Source: Anaeromassilibacillus sp001305115
Lineage (GTDB): Bacteria; Bacillota; Clostridia; Oscillospirales; Acutalibacteraceae
DNA: 64,000 nt
Direction: 5' to 3'
NCBI GenBank assembly: GCA_042854365.1
Contig: AP031437.1
Span: 248,001-312,000 of the forward strand
Shown here: piece after piece, positions 27,201-35,970 of the stretch
How the letters are laid out: the number at the start of each line of letters is the position of its first letter
Numbering within the stretch: the first letter of the stretch is position 1
Notes under the pieces: generated by a model
What the model was told of the DNA's origin: nothing
The model's database searches: none
What the model saw: the letters and a program-made list of their open reading frames with translations, nothing else
Program-made: the position numbers and the translations under genes

Positions 27201-30200
27201 CAAAGGATGTGGGCTGTTTTACATTGGCGGAAATGGAGGAGTGTGCAGGAACCGCTTCCACATGTGGGAGTTCTGTGCGGTTGCTCAGGTAGGGGATGGT
27301 GTATGTGTGTTTATCCGGCGAGAAATCGGGCAGGGGGCGTCCATCCACCTCGATGCCGTTGAGTGTCTGGGTGATAATCGCCTTTTGTGCCTGTGCCATT
27401 TTCTGTTCGACCGAGTTTGTCTCGCCGGTGACAGGACGCATTCGATAGGTAAACGTGTACTGCTTGTTGGAATTGACCTTGTACTTTTCCAGCATGGTTG
27501 GGCCGCAGCTTCCATTGCCAACGCCGGTTTGCATGTAATCCAACGTCAAATAGATTTGATCGGAGCGGGTCAACTGATAGGGATGGGCTTTGCTGTTCAG
27601 TTCAGAAGCGGAATAGTGCAGGGCGCCGAATTCCATGGGAACATCGGCTGAGAACAGAAGGCCGTCGCCCTCTTCATCGGTCAGGGAGACCCAGCGGACA
27701 TCCGTACGGTTGCCATTCTCCTGGGGTTTCATATAGGGGACAAACATACCGTCTACGGTGTTGTCATATACGCCGATCAAGGAACCGGTATTTCGGTCAA
27801 TGTAGTTTTCTTCCGGACCTCTGCCATAATACGTGATATTTTCATAACCCGCAGGCAGCTCCATTTTCATACCGACACGGCCCAACATTTCGGATGCTTT
27901 CGAGTCGAATACGCTGTTGACCACAAGGTCGCCTGTCGGGTAAAGCGTGTATGTAATCTGATTGGTGGAGTTGTTCAGAGTAGAATAGGAGAGCGGCACG
28001 GTAACGACAATTTTGTTCTCTGATTTCTCGACCTGTACCTCGCCTACAGTAGTTGCCGGATCGCGATACTTGGTATTAATCGTCCCATTATCGATTCGGG
28101 CACGCCAGTAATTCGGTTCCGGTGCACGATAAATCTGTTCTTTGCCATTGTTCTTAAAGGAGGTCAATTCACCTTTTTGGATGTCAAAAGTGACTTCAAA
28201 TCCTTCTCCCTTTGCAGTCAACTGGTTTCCAGATTCACTCACTTCCGTAAATTTCAGAGAGGTATCCAATGCCTCACCGGGTTCTGTTGCATCAAAACCC
28301 AATTCAAACTGTTCGAAAGCTACGACGGTGCCTTTGTCCGCCCAAAGGGTATCTTCTTTCAGACGGAACGCAATGTTTAGTAGGAACTCGCTGCCTTCAC
28401 GGACGGATTCAGGCGCATGGTAACCGATGGTGACCACCTTGGTTTCACCGCCTGCGATGTCCAGTTGATCGTCCGACAAGACGCCGGACTGAACTTTTTC
28501 ATGGTTGTTATACAGAGTCCAGATTCCCTCGTATTCATTTAAATTGGTGAATTCGAGGAGATTTTCAATCTGAATTTCGCCGGCTTCCAGGTCCTTTGCC
28601 GTAAGTTTTACACCCTGATACGCTTTTTTAACCTCTTGGTATGCAGGGTGCAAAGTGCGGTCGGGAAAAACAACGCCGTTGCTGCAGAAATTGCCATCAT
28701 TGGTATTGTCGCCCCAGTCGCCGCCATAACCGAAATAGGACTGTTCATTCTCACCGGTGTCCACTTCGGTAATGGAGTTGAAGTCCATCCAAAGGACGAC
28801 GCCCTCGTCGTTCGGGGTACGGCCTTCATCACAGATCTCCTCGGGCGAAAGTGCACGGTTATAGATGCGCACGTTATCGATCTTTCCTTGGAATTCGCGG
28901 CCGGTACGTTCGGTATCCGTACCAATGGCAACCGCATAATCATTGGTGGAGATGGTCTTTTGGCTGACTTCTTTGCTGGCTGCCAGTTCCCCATCGATAT
29001 AAATGTTGATGGTGCCGGCCGTTGCATCAAAGGTCGATACCACCTGATGCCAGTTCTCAAACCAGTCGGCTGGAACCTGAGCTTCCAAGCTGATCCACTT
29101 AGCGCTCGAACTGCCGGTTGCTGTGGCATCGTAGATAAAGAATTCTATGACGCTCTTATTTTGGGCCGTGTCGCCGATATATTTCATTGCATATTGGCTG
29201 TTGCCCTTCGTCACGATGGCGCCGTTCGTGCTACCCGAAACTTTCTTTGGATAGATGAGCGCTTCCAGCGTCAAACTGCCGGTCAAATTAAGTGCTTCGC
29301 TGGCGGGCAATGTAGCGGTACCTTCCAGGGCTGTGCCGTTGCCAATGCCGCCGCGAGCTTCTAAGGTCCCCTTATAAGTGGCGTGAAGCCCCTTTGGACC
29401 AGCATCCATCAGCTTGTTTTCTGAATCCACTGCATTAAAGTCGCACCAGAATAGGACGGATTCATCAGCGGCAGAAATATTTGCCTGTTCAACCTCCTGT
29501 GCAGTCAAAGCACGATTGTAAATACGCACTTCGTCGATCAAACCGGTAAATTCGCGGCCAGGACGTTCCAAATTTTCTCCGATTGTCACAGCATACGTGT
29601 TGGTATTGCGTACATTTTTACCACCGGTGGACACAGATTTGATCTCTTGGCCATCGACGTAGATCTTTAAAGTGCTGTCCTCTGCACAGAACACACCGGT
29701 GATACGGTGCCAGTGATTCAGCCAATCCGCAGGCGCAGGGACAGTTGCGGAAACCCAGGAACCTCCACTCTTAAAGCAGAATTCCAGATTTCCTTTGGTA
29801 TATTGCAGTGTGAGTTGTTCGTTACCTTTTGCAAGGATGGTATCATATCCCTCGCTGTTCTTACCGGTCTGGCAGACCAACGCCTCTACAGTAAAACTTC
29901 CCGTTGTGTCAAATACTGCGTCAGCAGGAAGTTCCGCAGTACCTTTGAGGGCATTGTCTGCATCTTTTCCGGCAACAAGGGAACCAGTGAAATCAGCTTG
30001 CAACTTATTGGGGCTGCTGTCAGTCAGGACGTTTTTCTTTTCACCGCCCAGTTCAACGCGGATCGACTGGTCTACCCAGTCCCAGATACAGCCGCCGATC
30101 AACTTATCGTATTTTTCAAATACATCCACATATTCTTGGAGGTTACCTGTGCTGTTGCCCATGGAGTGTGCATATTCATGGGCAAGATACGGCTTTGGAT

Positions 30201-31917
30201 TGTTATCGGTTGCAACCTCCGGCAAACTGATGCGGCCGGAGAAAGACCCATCTACAGACGGATAGGTCGAGGAGCGGGTATCCGAATAATCGGCGTTACC
30301 GTCGCCTCTTGAATTGAAGTAATGGACAGGCCGGGTGGCATCGCGCGCTTTGGTCCAATCGTATAAGGTTTGGAAAACTTCTCCCGCGCCAGATTCATTG
30401 CCCAACGACCACATAATAACACTCGGATGGTTTTTATCGCGCTCAACCATACTCTTCATACGGTCCAGATGCACAGCGCCCCATTTCTCTTCGTCATCGC
30501 CGGGAATTTTATGCATAGCCCCGTGGGCTTCGATATTTGCCTCGTCGATGACATACATCCCATATTCGTCACACAGCTCATACCAGTAAGTGTCATTGGG
30601 ATAGTGCGCTGTGCGGACGGTGTTGACATTGGCCTGCTTCATCAGGATGATGTCCTGTTCCATCAGTTCATGGCTGACCGTGCGGCCGGTATCCGGAGAC
30701 GTTTCGTGGCGATTGAATCCCTTGATAATGACGTTCTGCCCATTCACAAATAGGCCCGTGTTGTCGCGCAGCTCCACTTCACGGAACCCAATTCGAGAAC
30801 TGGAAAATTCTACACTGGCGCCGGTTTCGTCCCGCAGTTCAAGGACCAGTGTGTATAAATTTGGCTTTTCAGCGCTCCATAGCTTTGGAGATAGCACCAT
30901 CTGTTCATAGTCCATGGTACAGACCGCATGTCCCATTTCATCGACATTGCTGCCAAATTGAATCGGGAAGTCCTGCTCAACAATGGCATTTTGTGCGTCG
31001 TCCAACAGGCGAGCGTGAACTGTATAACCATCGGGCGCGTTTTGCGCCAGCTTGCGTGCTTTAATAGAGAGCGTAAACTGTGCATTTTCGTACTGGTCGT
31101 CGAGATCCGTAGTGACCTCATAATCGAAGATTTCGACCTCATCCTTGGAATACAAATACACATCGCGGAAGATTCCGCTCAAACGGATAAAGTCCTGATC
31201 CTCCATGTAGCTGCCGTCCGACCAACGGTAAACCTGTACGGATACAGAGTTTTCCCCCTCATGTAAATAAGGCGTTATATTAAAATCGGCTGGGGTGTAG
31301 CTGTCTTCGCTGTAGCCGACTTGGTAACCATTGATCCAAAGATAAAATGCGGATTCTACACCTTGGAAGGAAATAAAGACCTGTCGGCCACCTTCTAACA
31401 TCTCTGGTTCTACGGTAAAGCTCCGACGATAGGACCCGACCGGATTATATTCCGTAGGTGCAGTGGCATTGGTAGAGTCGTTTTTACCACCACCGTTTAA
31501 TGTCCATGGGTATGTGGAATTGGTGTAGATTGGTTTGTCATACCCTTGTGTCTGCCAGTTGCCAGGGACCTGAATGGTATCCCAATCACTGACATTGTAA
31601 TCCTCTTTATAAAATTCCGTGTTTCGGTCCGCAGGTTTTTCCGCATACTGAAAGGCCCACTCCCCGTTGAGGAGTTGGTAATAGGCAGAGTTTTCCTCGG
31701 ATCGGGCGAGTGCTTTCTCTTCCGTGTCATAAGGAATGAATGCCGTGTGTGCCGGCTCTCGGTTTACTTGGAATTGAGTGGGCTGTCCTGTCCACTCACT
31801 GCCCGTCCACTGAACGTCCGGTTCGGCGGGTGCTGCCATGGAAACAACATTTCCAAGGCCTGTCCCGCTGAACAGCATGGTTATTGCCAGCAGCCAAGCG
31901 ATCTTTCGCTGTTTCAT
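24202..31917 (-). CDS. Giant secreted GH2 beta-galactosidase with LamG domains nested in the catalytic barrel
   Basis: ATG at 31917 follows AAAAGGAGAAG; the product is 2571 residues. Order: signal peptide (1–33); GH2 sugar-binding and Ig-like domains (about 40–400); TIM barrel with predicted acid/base E508 (WSLGNESGAG) and nucleophile E581 (LAHEYAHSMGN). After WDWVDQS (about 615) the barrel is interrupted by about 435 residues holding two LamG-like domains. It resumes at YFGYGGDWGD (about 1060), a LacZ-type block. Then come the C-terminal beta-galactosidase domains, an NPCBM/CBM51-like domain (about 1600–1745), an Ig-like domain and three Ig-like group 4 domains, and the shared tail from about 2073 (beta-domain, FIVAR-like repeats, 80-residue terminal domain). 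Beta-galactosidase activity is inferred from the LacZ-like catalytic blocks. It should act outside the cell on lactose-like or galactoside glycans. Confidence 0.92.
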   Translation of the reverse strand: MKQRKIAWLLAITMLFSGTGLGNVVSMAAPAEPDVQWTGSEWTGQPTQFQVNREPAHTAFIPYDTEEKALARSEENSAYYQLLNGEWAFQYAEKPADRNTEFYKEDYNVSDWDTIQVPGNWQTQGYDKPIYTNSTYPWTLNGGGKNDSTNATAPTEYNPVGSYRRSFTVEPEMLEGGRQVFISFQGVESAFYLWINGYQVGYSEDSYTPADFNITPYLHEGENSVSVQVYRWSDGSYMEDQDFIRLSGIFRDVYLYSKDEVEIFDYEVTTDLDDQYENAQFTLSIKARKLAQNAPDGYTVHARLLDDAQNAIVEQDFPIQFGSNVDEMGHAVCTMDYEQMVLSPKLWSAEKPNLYTLVLELRDETGASVEFSSSRIGFREVELRDNTGLFVNGQNVIIKGFNRHETSPDTGRTVSHELMEQDIILMKQANVNTVRTAHYPNDTYWYELCDEYGMYVIDEANIEAHGAMHKIPGDDEEKWGAVHLDRMKSMVERDKNHPSVIMWSLGNESGAGEVFQTLYDWTKARDATRPVHYFNSRGDGNADYSDTRSSTYPSVDGSFSGRISLPEVATDNNPKPYLAHEYAHSMGNSTGNLQEYVDVFEKYDKLIGGCIWDWVDQSIRVELGGEKKNVLTDSSPNKLQADFTGSLVAGKDADNALKGTAELPADAVFDTTGSFTVEALVCQTGKNSEGYDTILAKGNEQLTLQYTKGNLEFCFKSGGSWVSATVPAPADWLNHWHRITGVFCAEDSTLKIYVDGQEIKSVSTGGKNVRNTNTYAVTIGENLERPGREFTGLIDEVRIYNRALTAQEVEQANISAADESVLFWCDFNAVDSENKLMDAGPKGLHATYKGTLEARGGIGNGTALEGTATLPASEALNLTGSLTLEALIYPKKVSGSTNGAIVTKGNSQYAMKYIGDTAQNKSVIEFFIYDATATGSSSAKWISLEAQVPADWFENWHQVVSTFDATAGTINIYIDGELAASKEVSQKTISTNDYAVAIGTDTERTGREFQGKIDNVRIYNRALSPEEICDEGRTPNDEGVVLWMDFNSITEVDTGENEQSYFGYGGDWGDNTNDGNFCSNGVVFPDRTLHPAYQEVKKAYQGVKLTAKDLEAGEIQIENLLEFTNLNEYEGIWTLYNNHEKVQSGVLSDDQLDIAGGETKVVTIGYHAPESVREGSEFLLNIAFRLKEDTLWADKGTVVAFEQFELGFDATEPGEALDTSLKFTEVSESGNQLTAKGEGFEVTFDIQKGELTSFKNNGKEQIYRAPEPNYWRARIDNGTINTKYRDPATTVGEVQVEKSENKIVVTVPLSYSTLNNSTNQITYTLYPTGDLVVNSVFDSKASEMLGRVGMKMELPAGYENITYYGRGPEENYIDRNTGSLIGVYDNTVDGMFVPYMKPQENGNRTDVRWVSLTDEEGDGLLFSADVPMEFGALHYSASELNSKAHPYQLTRSDQIYLTLDYMQTGVGNGSCGPTMLEKYKVNSNKQYTFTYRMRPVTGETNSVEQKMAQAQKAIITQTLNGIEVDGRPLPDFSPDKHTYTIPYLSNRTELPHVEAVPAHSSISANVKQPTSFDDTAEVYIDDLEGNPQVYTIHFTKQDEIPLENVVWKSATTGWKEITKGTNLEGDPMELTVDGERKQFYSGLGVHAASEIVYDIEGLGYDIFETYLGLDWLGSVASDGSESRGEARFEIWVDGEQAYISPIMTQDTEAEHVRLNIIGAKELKLVVDPLGSNAHDHSDWANARFLPRGEGDLEQIEVTGLPEQIQLKKGSSYTLSVETVPADVTVSYGVASTDNALSIQNNQITGEQTGHSEVLVSLNKEGFESQYYSIPVSVYEEEPTITAVQKEAVATLVGQAPNLPEEVRVTYSDNTSGMIGLKWADIASSDYAQEGSFTVEGTVEGTSIKAICTVDVHKTNVVSTVEESRVSAPLQGTASLPQQVTVTMADGAQEARAVSWDDPSSATSILGEHILTGTVEGTDRPAVCRLYVYSDINLVSEIAATTAETTAGVAPVLPESAAVTYVDGTEGTLPIVWEEIPAEAYQQEGSFTVYGYADGFGAQASCTVTVSGSTDPDQEYAFTANFTTNAQVTVNGEDATIANLTGRYMSSFKPGDTYTLVFAPRVEGKEFSNVLVNGEDYSDQIVFDEETHTSSFTYEGVMSAAEQTLQFTFTTVDKQILRTVIAVAEGLADGDEYHAAIPTVQKVFDRALQVAKDAEGNTKASQEDINNAWSGLLDAIHLLGFAEGDTTELEELLGIAGLLGEEDYTSSSWSALQAAMEQAHALLQDDEPLQADVEKAYDVLYEALTGLQAVADTTHLQAVVHAAENIDLSDYLEVGQEEFLSALEAAKTVLENRDATQEEVQNAAEELNCAMAALRKIPSREELQDLIDKAEAIDLDKYTDLSAASLQAALRVAKAVAADPHASNEELASAYTAVQHAWDGLVKAESPQKPQKHSSGSASANRFNTYGSSGIALVAAAQNMVTPASVRSDTTTDFTLLHGNAYCFKMTLVNGSGLVPSFTVGNGSVLKTQFLTQIGNDYYYRIWAIGNPGDRTGVYTTLPGQNAVKHCTVTIG

Positions 31918-32002
31918 AATTCTTCTCCTTTTCAATAATCTCTCTTCCCAACATCACACAAAACCTAATAGAATAAGATCGGCCACCTCCTTTTCGGCGA
32001 AT

Positions 32003-32030
32003 AGTATAGTACTTTTAAACTTTATCACAA
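32003..32030 (-). promoter_or_regulatory. Candidate promoter of the GH2 gene
   Basis: On the minus strand TTGTGA is followed after 16 bases by TATACT, about 85 bases upstream of the start. The -35 box is weak. Confidence 0.4.
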
Positions 32031-32112
32031 ATTTTTCTATGTATTTTTCTTAATCGTTTGTAATTATTTTATTCGCTTAATTTTTTGTATCCAAATTATA
32101 GGAAAACGCGCA

Positions 32113-32154
32113 AAAAGAAGAGAATACAACAATTCCATTGTATTCTCTTCTTTT
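32113..32154. terminator. Perfect 17-bp inverted repeat, terminator-like on both strands
   Basis: AAAAGAAGAGAATACAA and its exact complement flank an eight-base loop. It separates the repeat array from the GH2 promoter and would stop read-through of tRNA-Arg transcripts into GH2. Confidence 0.75.
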
Positions 32155-32195
32155 GACGGGAGGAATTGATAAAAAGTTAGATGTGAATGGATGAA

Positions 32196-33474
32196 AAGTA
32201 GTACTTTTCCGACGACGTCCCATCCCAAGAACGCGAGCCTCGGAAGGCGAAGTGTGATTGGAGGATGAGGCAGCGGAAAAAATAAAAAAACCAACCCAGT
32301 GACAAGCACTAAGTTGGTTTTTGTGGCGCGCCCGAAGTAGAGGAGAGAAAAAGGCTCCTGTGGAGCGTTTTTCCGACGACGTCCCATCCCAAGAACGCGA
32401 GCCTCGGAAGGCGAAGCGTGATTGGAGGATGAGGTAGCGGAGAAAATAAAAAAAACCAACCCAGTGACAAGCACTAAGTTGGTTTTTGTGGCGCGCCCGA
32501 AGTAGAGGAGAGAAAAAGGCTCCTGTGGAGCGTTTTTCCGACGACGTCCCTTCCCAAGAACGCGAGCCTCGGAAGGCGAAGCGTGATTGGAGGATGAGGC
32601 AGCGGAAAAAATAAAAAAACCAACCCAGTGACAAGCACTAAGTTGGTTTTTTATGGCGCGCCCGAAGTAGAGGAGAGAAAAAGGCTCCTGTGGAGCGTTT
32701 TTCCGACGACGTCCCTTCCCAAGAACGCGAGCCTCGGAAGGCGAAGCGTGATTGGAGGATGAGGTAGCGGAGAAAATAAAAAAACCAACCCAGTGACAAG
32801 CACTAAGTTGGTTTTTGTGGCGCGCCCGAAGTAGAGGAGAGAAAAAGGCTCCTGTGGAGCGTTTTTCCGACGACGTCCCTTCCCAAGAACGCGAGCCTCG
32901 GAAGGCGAAGCGTGATTGGAGGATGAGGTAGCGGAGAAAATAAAAAAAACCAACCCAGTGACAAGCACTAAGTTGGTTTTTGTGGCGCGCCCGAAGTAGA
33001 GGAGAGAAAAAGGCTCCTGTGGAGCGTTTTTCTGACGACGTCCCTTCCCAAGAACGCGAGCCTCGGAAGGCGAAGCGTGATTGGAGGATGAGGTAGCGGA
33101 GAAAATAAAAAAACCAACCCAGTGACAAGCACTAAGTTGGTTTTTGTGGCGCGCCCGAAGTAGAGGAGAGAAAAAGGCTCCTGTGGAGCGTTTTTCCGAC
33201 GACGTCCCTTCCCAAGAACGCGAGCCTCGGAAGGCGAAGCGTGATTGGAGGATGAGGTAGCGGAGAAAATAAAAAAACCAACCCAGTGACAAGCACTAAG
33301 TTGGTTTTTGTGGCGCGCCCGAAGTAGAGGAGAGAAAAAGGCTCCTGTGGAGCGTTTTTCCGACGATGTCCCTTCCCAAGAACGCGAGCCTCGGAAGGCG
33401 AAGCGTGATTGGAGGATGAGGTAGCGGAGAAAATAAAAAAACCAACCCAGTGACAAGCACTAAGTTGGTTTTTG
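32196..33474 (-). repeat. Array of about 7.6 tandem 164/165-bp units abutting tRNA-Arg
   Basis: The boundary CCAACCCAGTGACAAGCACT recurs at 32291, 32456, 32620, 32785, 32950, 33114, 33278 and 33442, so units are 164 or 165 bp and nearly identical. Read on the minus strand, each unit starts from the last bases of tRNA-Arg (CTTCGGGCGCGCCA), then its terminator (AACCAACTTAGTG, loop, CACTGGGTTGGTT, T-run). About 110 bases of other sequence follow, containing a GCTCC-ACA-GGAGC hairpin before CTTTTT. The first unit is truncated. Open frames run through the units because stop codons are absent, but they lack ribosome sites and change frame with each 164-bp unit, so I do not call genes. Confidence 0.92.
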
Positions 33475-33551
33475 TGGCGCGCCCGAAGGGACTCGAACCC
33501 CTGACCTTCTGATTCGTAGTCAGACACTCTATCCAGCTGAGCTACGAGCGC
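33475..33551 (-). tRNA. tRNA-Arg (anticodon ACG)
   Basis: The 77-base minus-strand sequence folds as a cloverleaf. The acceptor stem is GCGCTCG/CGGGCGC (one G-U-type pair), discriminator G, with encoded CCA. The anticodon stem is TCTGA/TCAGA with loop CTACGAA, giving ACG (read as ICG). The T-arm is AGGGG-TTCGAAC-CCCT. Its 3' end and terminator are the seed of the adjoining tandem array. Confidence 0.95.
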
Positions 33552-33580
33552 ATAAGCAGCTTACTTAAAGCTGCCATAGT

Positions 33581-33609
33581 ATAATAGCATGTTTGTCCGA
33601 AAATTACAA
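33581..33609 (-). promoter_or_regulatory. Promoter of tRNA-Arg
   Basis: On the minus strand TTGTAA is followed after 17 bases by TATTAT, 30 bases upstream of the tRNA 5' end. Confidence 0.6.
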
Positions 33610-33817
33610 GGGGTTTTTTAAAAATTCTTCCAATTATTTGTCGGTTGCTTAGAAAAATCTTTAATAGAGGGAAAATCATCTTCCATTCCGGCCACCCAAA
33701 AGAAAAATACCATTCTGTAAAGAAGTACAAAACGTAGGAAAACTTGATAGCAAAGCGCAGAGACCGCATTGTCCCTAAACCCTATATAGGAAAAGCAAAA
33801 TGCGGCTTTCGGCCGGC

Positions 33818-35728
33818 CTATTGAAGATCCTTTGGACCGGGAGCTGGTTGAGCTGGCGTTTCCTTTTCTGTTGGATAAGCCCATTTTAGAACGGTACATT
33901 CAAGAGGTGCAAGGGAAAGTGCGTTGCGGTCGTCTGGTAATTTACCAATCATTGGATCTGCCTCCTGCCATTCTGGGGGAAGATAGATACAGTGATCCTG
34001 TGCCCCAGCGTTGATGGCGACCAACAGGCGCTCTTTTCCGTCGTCACGCACATAAGCCATACAATGGTCCCCTGCCATCAGGGGATAAAGCGCGCCTTCT
34101 TTTAAACATGGACATGCGTTACGAAGTTTGGCGAGATGGCGGTACCATTCGATCAGTTCCTCGTCCTCCTTGCCCCAAGGATAGCAGCCTCGGTTAAAGG
34201 GATCGCGGTATCCTTCCAGACCAGCTTCATCCCCGTAGTAAATGCAGGGAATTCCCGGCAGCGTGTACTGCATCAATGCAGCTAAACGCAGTAGACGCAA
34301 TCCCTTTCGCCTGCGTTCACGGGTGAGATGGGTGGTACTCTGCCAATGACGGCCGTGATTATGCATCGGTTCCCCGGCCAATACGGTGATTGCCCGTTCC
34401 GTATCGTGTGTACCGATGTGGTTCATCAACATGCGTAAAACCTGAGGAGGATAATTCTCCACGATATTCATAATGATTTCCATCATGTTGGAGGCGTCTG
34501 CCCCAGTCAGGAAACCCAGAATGGCATTGCGGAAGGGGTAATTCATCACGCTGTCGAGCTGATGCCCCTGGAAATATTTACGGCGCTGTCCATAGGCTTC
34601 CTTGTTGGAAGCATCTTCCCAGACTTCCCCCAAAACAACGGCGCCGGGTTTCTCTGCTTTCGCTGCTGCTCGCAGGTTTTCCAAAAATTCGTCCGGCAAC
34701 TCATCGGCGACATCCAGACGCCATCCATCTGCGCCAAGGGCCAACCATTTGCGGATGATTCCATGTTCCCCGTTGATATAGTCATTGTAGGAAGGGTCAC
34801 ACTCGTTGACGTCTGGCAAGGTATCAAAATTCCACCAACAGTCGTAGTGATCGGGCCAGGGATGGAAATTGTACCAGGAGAAATAGGGGGATTGCTGCGA
34901 GTGGTAGGCGCCTTGAACCGAATAGCGTTTTTCACGGTTAAAGTAAATGCTGTCGCTGCCGGTATGGTTAAATACGCCGTCCAGAATGATATGCATCCCG
35001 TATGCTTTCGCCGCCGTACACAAATGCTGGAAATCGGCCTCTGTACCAAGCAGGGGATCGACTTTGGAATAATCTGCGGTGTTATAACGGTGATTGGAAT
35101 GCGCCTCAAAGATGGGATTGAGATAGATACAGGTCACGCCGAGCGATTTCAAATAGGGAAGTTTTTCTTCAATGCCTTTTAAGTCACCGCCAAAATAATC
35201 GGAATTGGTGATTTTTCCCTGTGCATCGGGCTGCCAGTCTGGCTGGTCACCCCATTGTTCATGTAACTTACGATCTTCGGGCACATTTGCCTTCGGCGTA
35301 CCCGAATTATAAAAGCGGTCCGGAAAAATTTGGTACATAATTCCGCCGGACAACCACTTGGGGGTTTCAAATGCAGGGTCATAGACGGTAAGTTGCCACG
35401 GGCCATTGTGCGACTCAGTGGACCCTTCACCCCCAAATCCTTTTTTTAGTTCCAAGGTACCGCGCCATGTGTCGATGTAAAAGCGGTAGAAATACAGTCC
35501 AGGCGCCTTCGGCGTGAAGTGGCATTCCCACCATTCATGGGTTTCACCATCCATACCGCACCAGAACATGCCGAAATTTTCCGTTTGTCCCCAGTTGTCG
35601 TCCTGAACCACCAGACGCGCCGCAGAGCATTTTAAATCGCGCGGAACGTTGATGCGGAAATGAACCGGTGATTTTGCGGGCACTGCGCCCGTTGGGTTTC
35701 GGTAAGCTGGATTGCGTGAATTGAACAT
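33818..35728 (-). CDS. Intracellular GH13 alpha-glucan hydrolase (neopullulanase/cyclomaltodextrinase-like)
   Basis: The start is ATG at 35728 after AAAAGGGGAG. The product is 636 residues without a signal peptide, so it is cytoplasmic. An N-terminal beta-sandwich (about 1–120) precedes a GH13 barrel with all catalytic residues: nucleophile D339 (DGWRLDVADE), acid/base E368 (LGEVWED) and D442 (HIGTHDTERA). Earlier blocks MYQIFPDRFYN and ILDGVFNHTG are also present. The N-terminal domain and these motifs suit the GH13_20 group that opens cyclodextrins or cleaves pullulan and maltodextrins. Gene order (glgP upstream on the same strand, about 240 bases away) supports a role in maltodextrin or glycogen breakdown. 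Exact specificity is inferred. Confidence 0.9.
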   Translation of the reverse strand: MFNSRNPAYRNPTGAVPAKSPVHFRINVPRDLKCSAARLVVQDDNWGQTENFGMFWCGMDGETHEWWECHFTPKAPGLYFYRFYIDTWRGTLELKKGFGGEGSTESHNGPWQLTVYDPAFETPKWLSGGIMYQIFPDRFYNSGTPKANVPEDRKLHEQWGDQPDWQPDAQGKITNSDYFGGDLKGIEEKLPYLKSLGVTCIYLNPIFEAHSNHRYNTADYSKVDPLLGTEADFQHLCTAAKAYGMHIILDGVFNHTGSDSIYFNREKRYSVQGAYHSQQSPYFSWYNFHPWPDHYDCWWNFDTLPDVNECDPSYNDYINGEHGIIRKWLALGADGWRLDVADELPDEFLENLRAAAKAEKPGAVVLGEVWEDASNKEAYGQRRKYFQGHQLDSVMNYPFRNAILGFLTGADASNMMEIIMNIVENYPPQVLRMLMNHIGTHDTERAITVLAGEPMHNHGRHWQSTTHLTRERRRKGLRLLRLAALMQYTLPGIPCIYYGDEAGLEGYRDPFNRGCYPWGKEDEELIEWYRHLAKLRNACPCLKEGALYPLMAGDHCMAYVRDDGKERLLVAINAGAQDHCIYLPPEWQEADPMIGKLPDDRNALSLAPLECTVLKWAYPTEKETPAQPAPGPKDLQ

Positions 35729-35823
35729 CGTGTTCTCCCCTTTTAAATGAACAATAGAATCGTTGTATTGATATCCTCTAGTACCATATCTTTCTCGGGA
35801 CTTACCACATTTACCGTACAAAG

Positions 35824-35913
35824 CGGGCCCGCCATGGAACACGATGTGTTCCATTACAAAAGCTGTGCACAGCTTTTGTGCCGAGCGCCGTGAGGCGCCC
35901 GGCGGCGGGCCCG
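35824..35913. repeat. Cloverleaf-like inverted-repeat element between glgP and the GH13 gene
   Basis: A perfect 10-bp outer stem (CGGGCCCGCC at 35824 with GGCGGGCCCG at 35904) encloses three hairpins. These are ATGGAACAC/GTGTTCCAT (35834–35854), the 24-base palindrome centred on TGCA (35856–35879), and CCGAGCGCC/GGCGCCCGG with one mismatch (35881–35902). The hairpins follow one another with only one or two bases between them, so the RNA or extruded DNA would form a compact four-way junction. It lies in the intercistronic space read by the glgP–GH13 transcript. Confidence 0.85.
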
Positions 35914-35970
35914 GAATCCATTTTTGATCCGAGAATTGGTAGGAAAATGGAAGCGAACTCCCGATCGCTT

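Noticed and set aside
32196..33474. CRISPR array
   Set aside because: The whole 164-bp unit repeats without unique spacers, and no cas gene is present.
32064..33527. Several overlapping minus-strand open frames of 130–354 residues through the 164-bp array
   Set aside because: They exist only because the unit lacks stop codons in these frames. They shift frame at each 164-bp unit, lack ribosome sites, and one runs into the tRNA gene.
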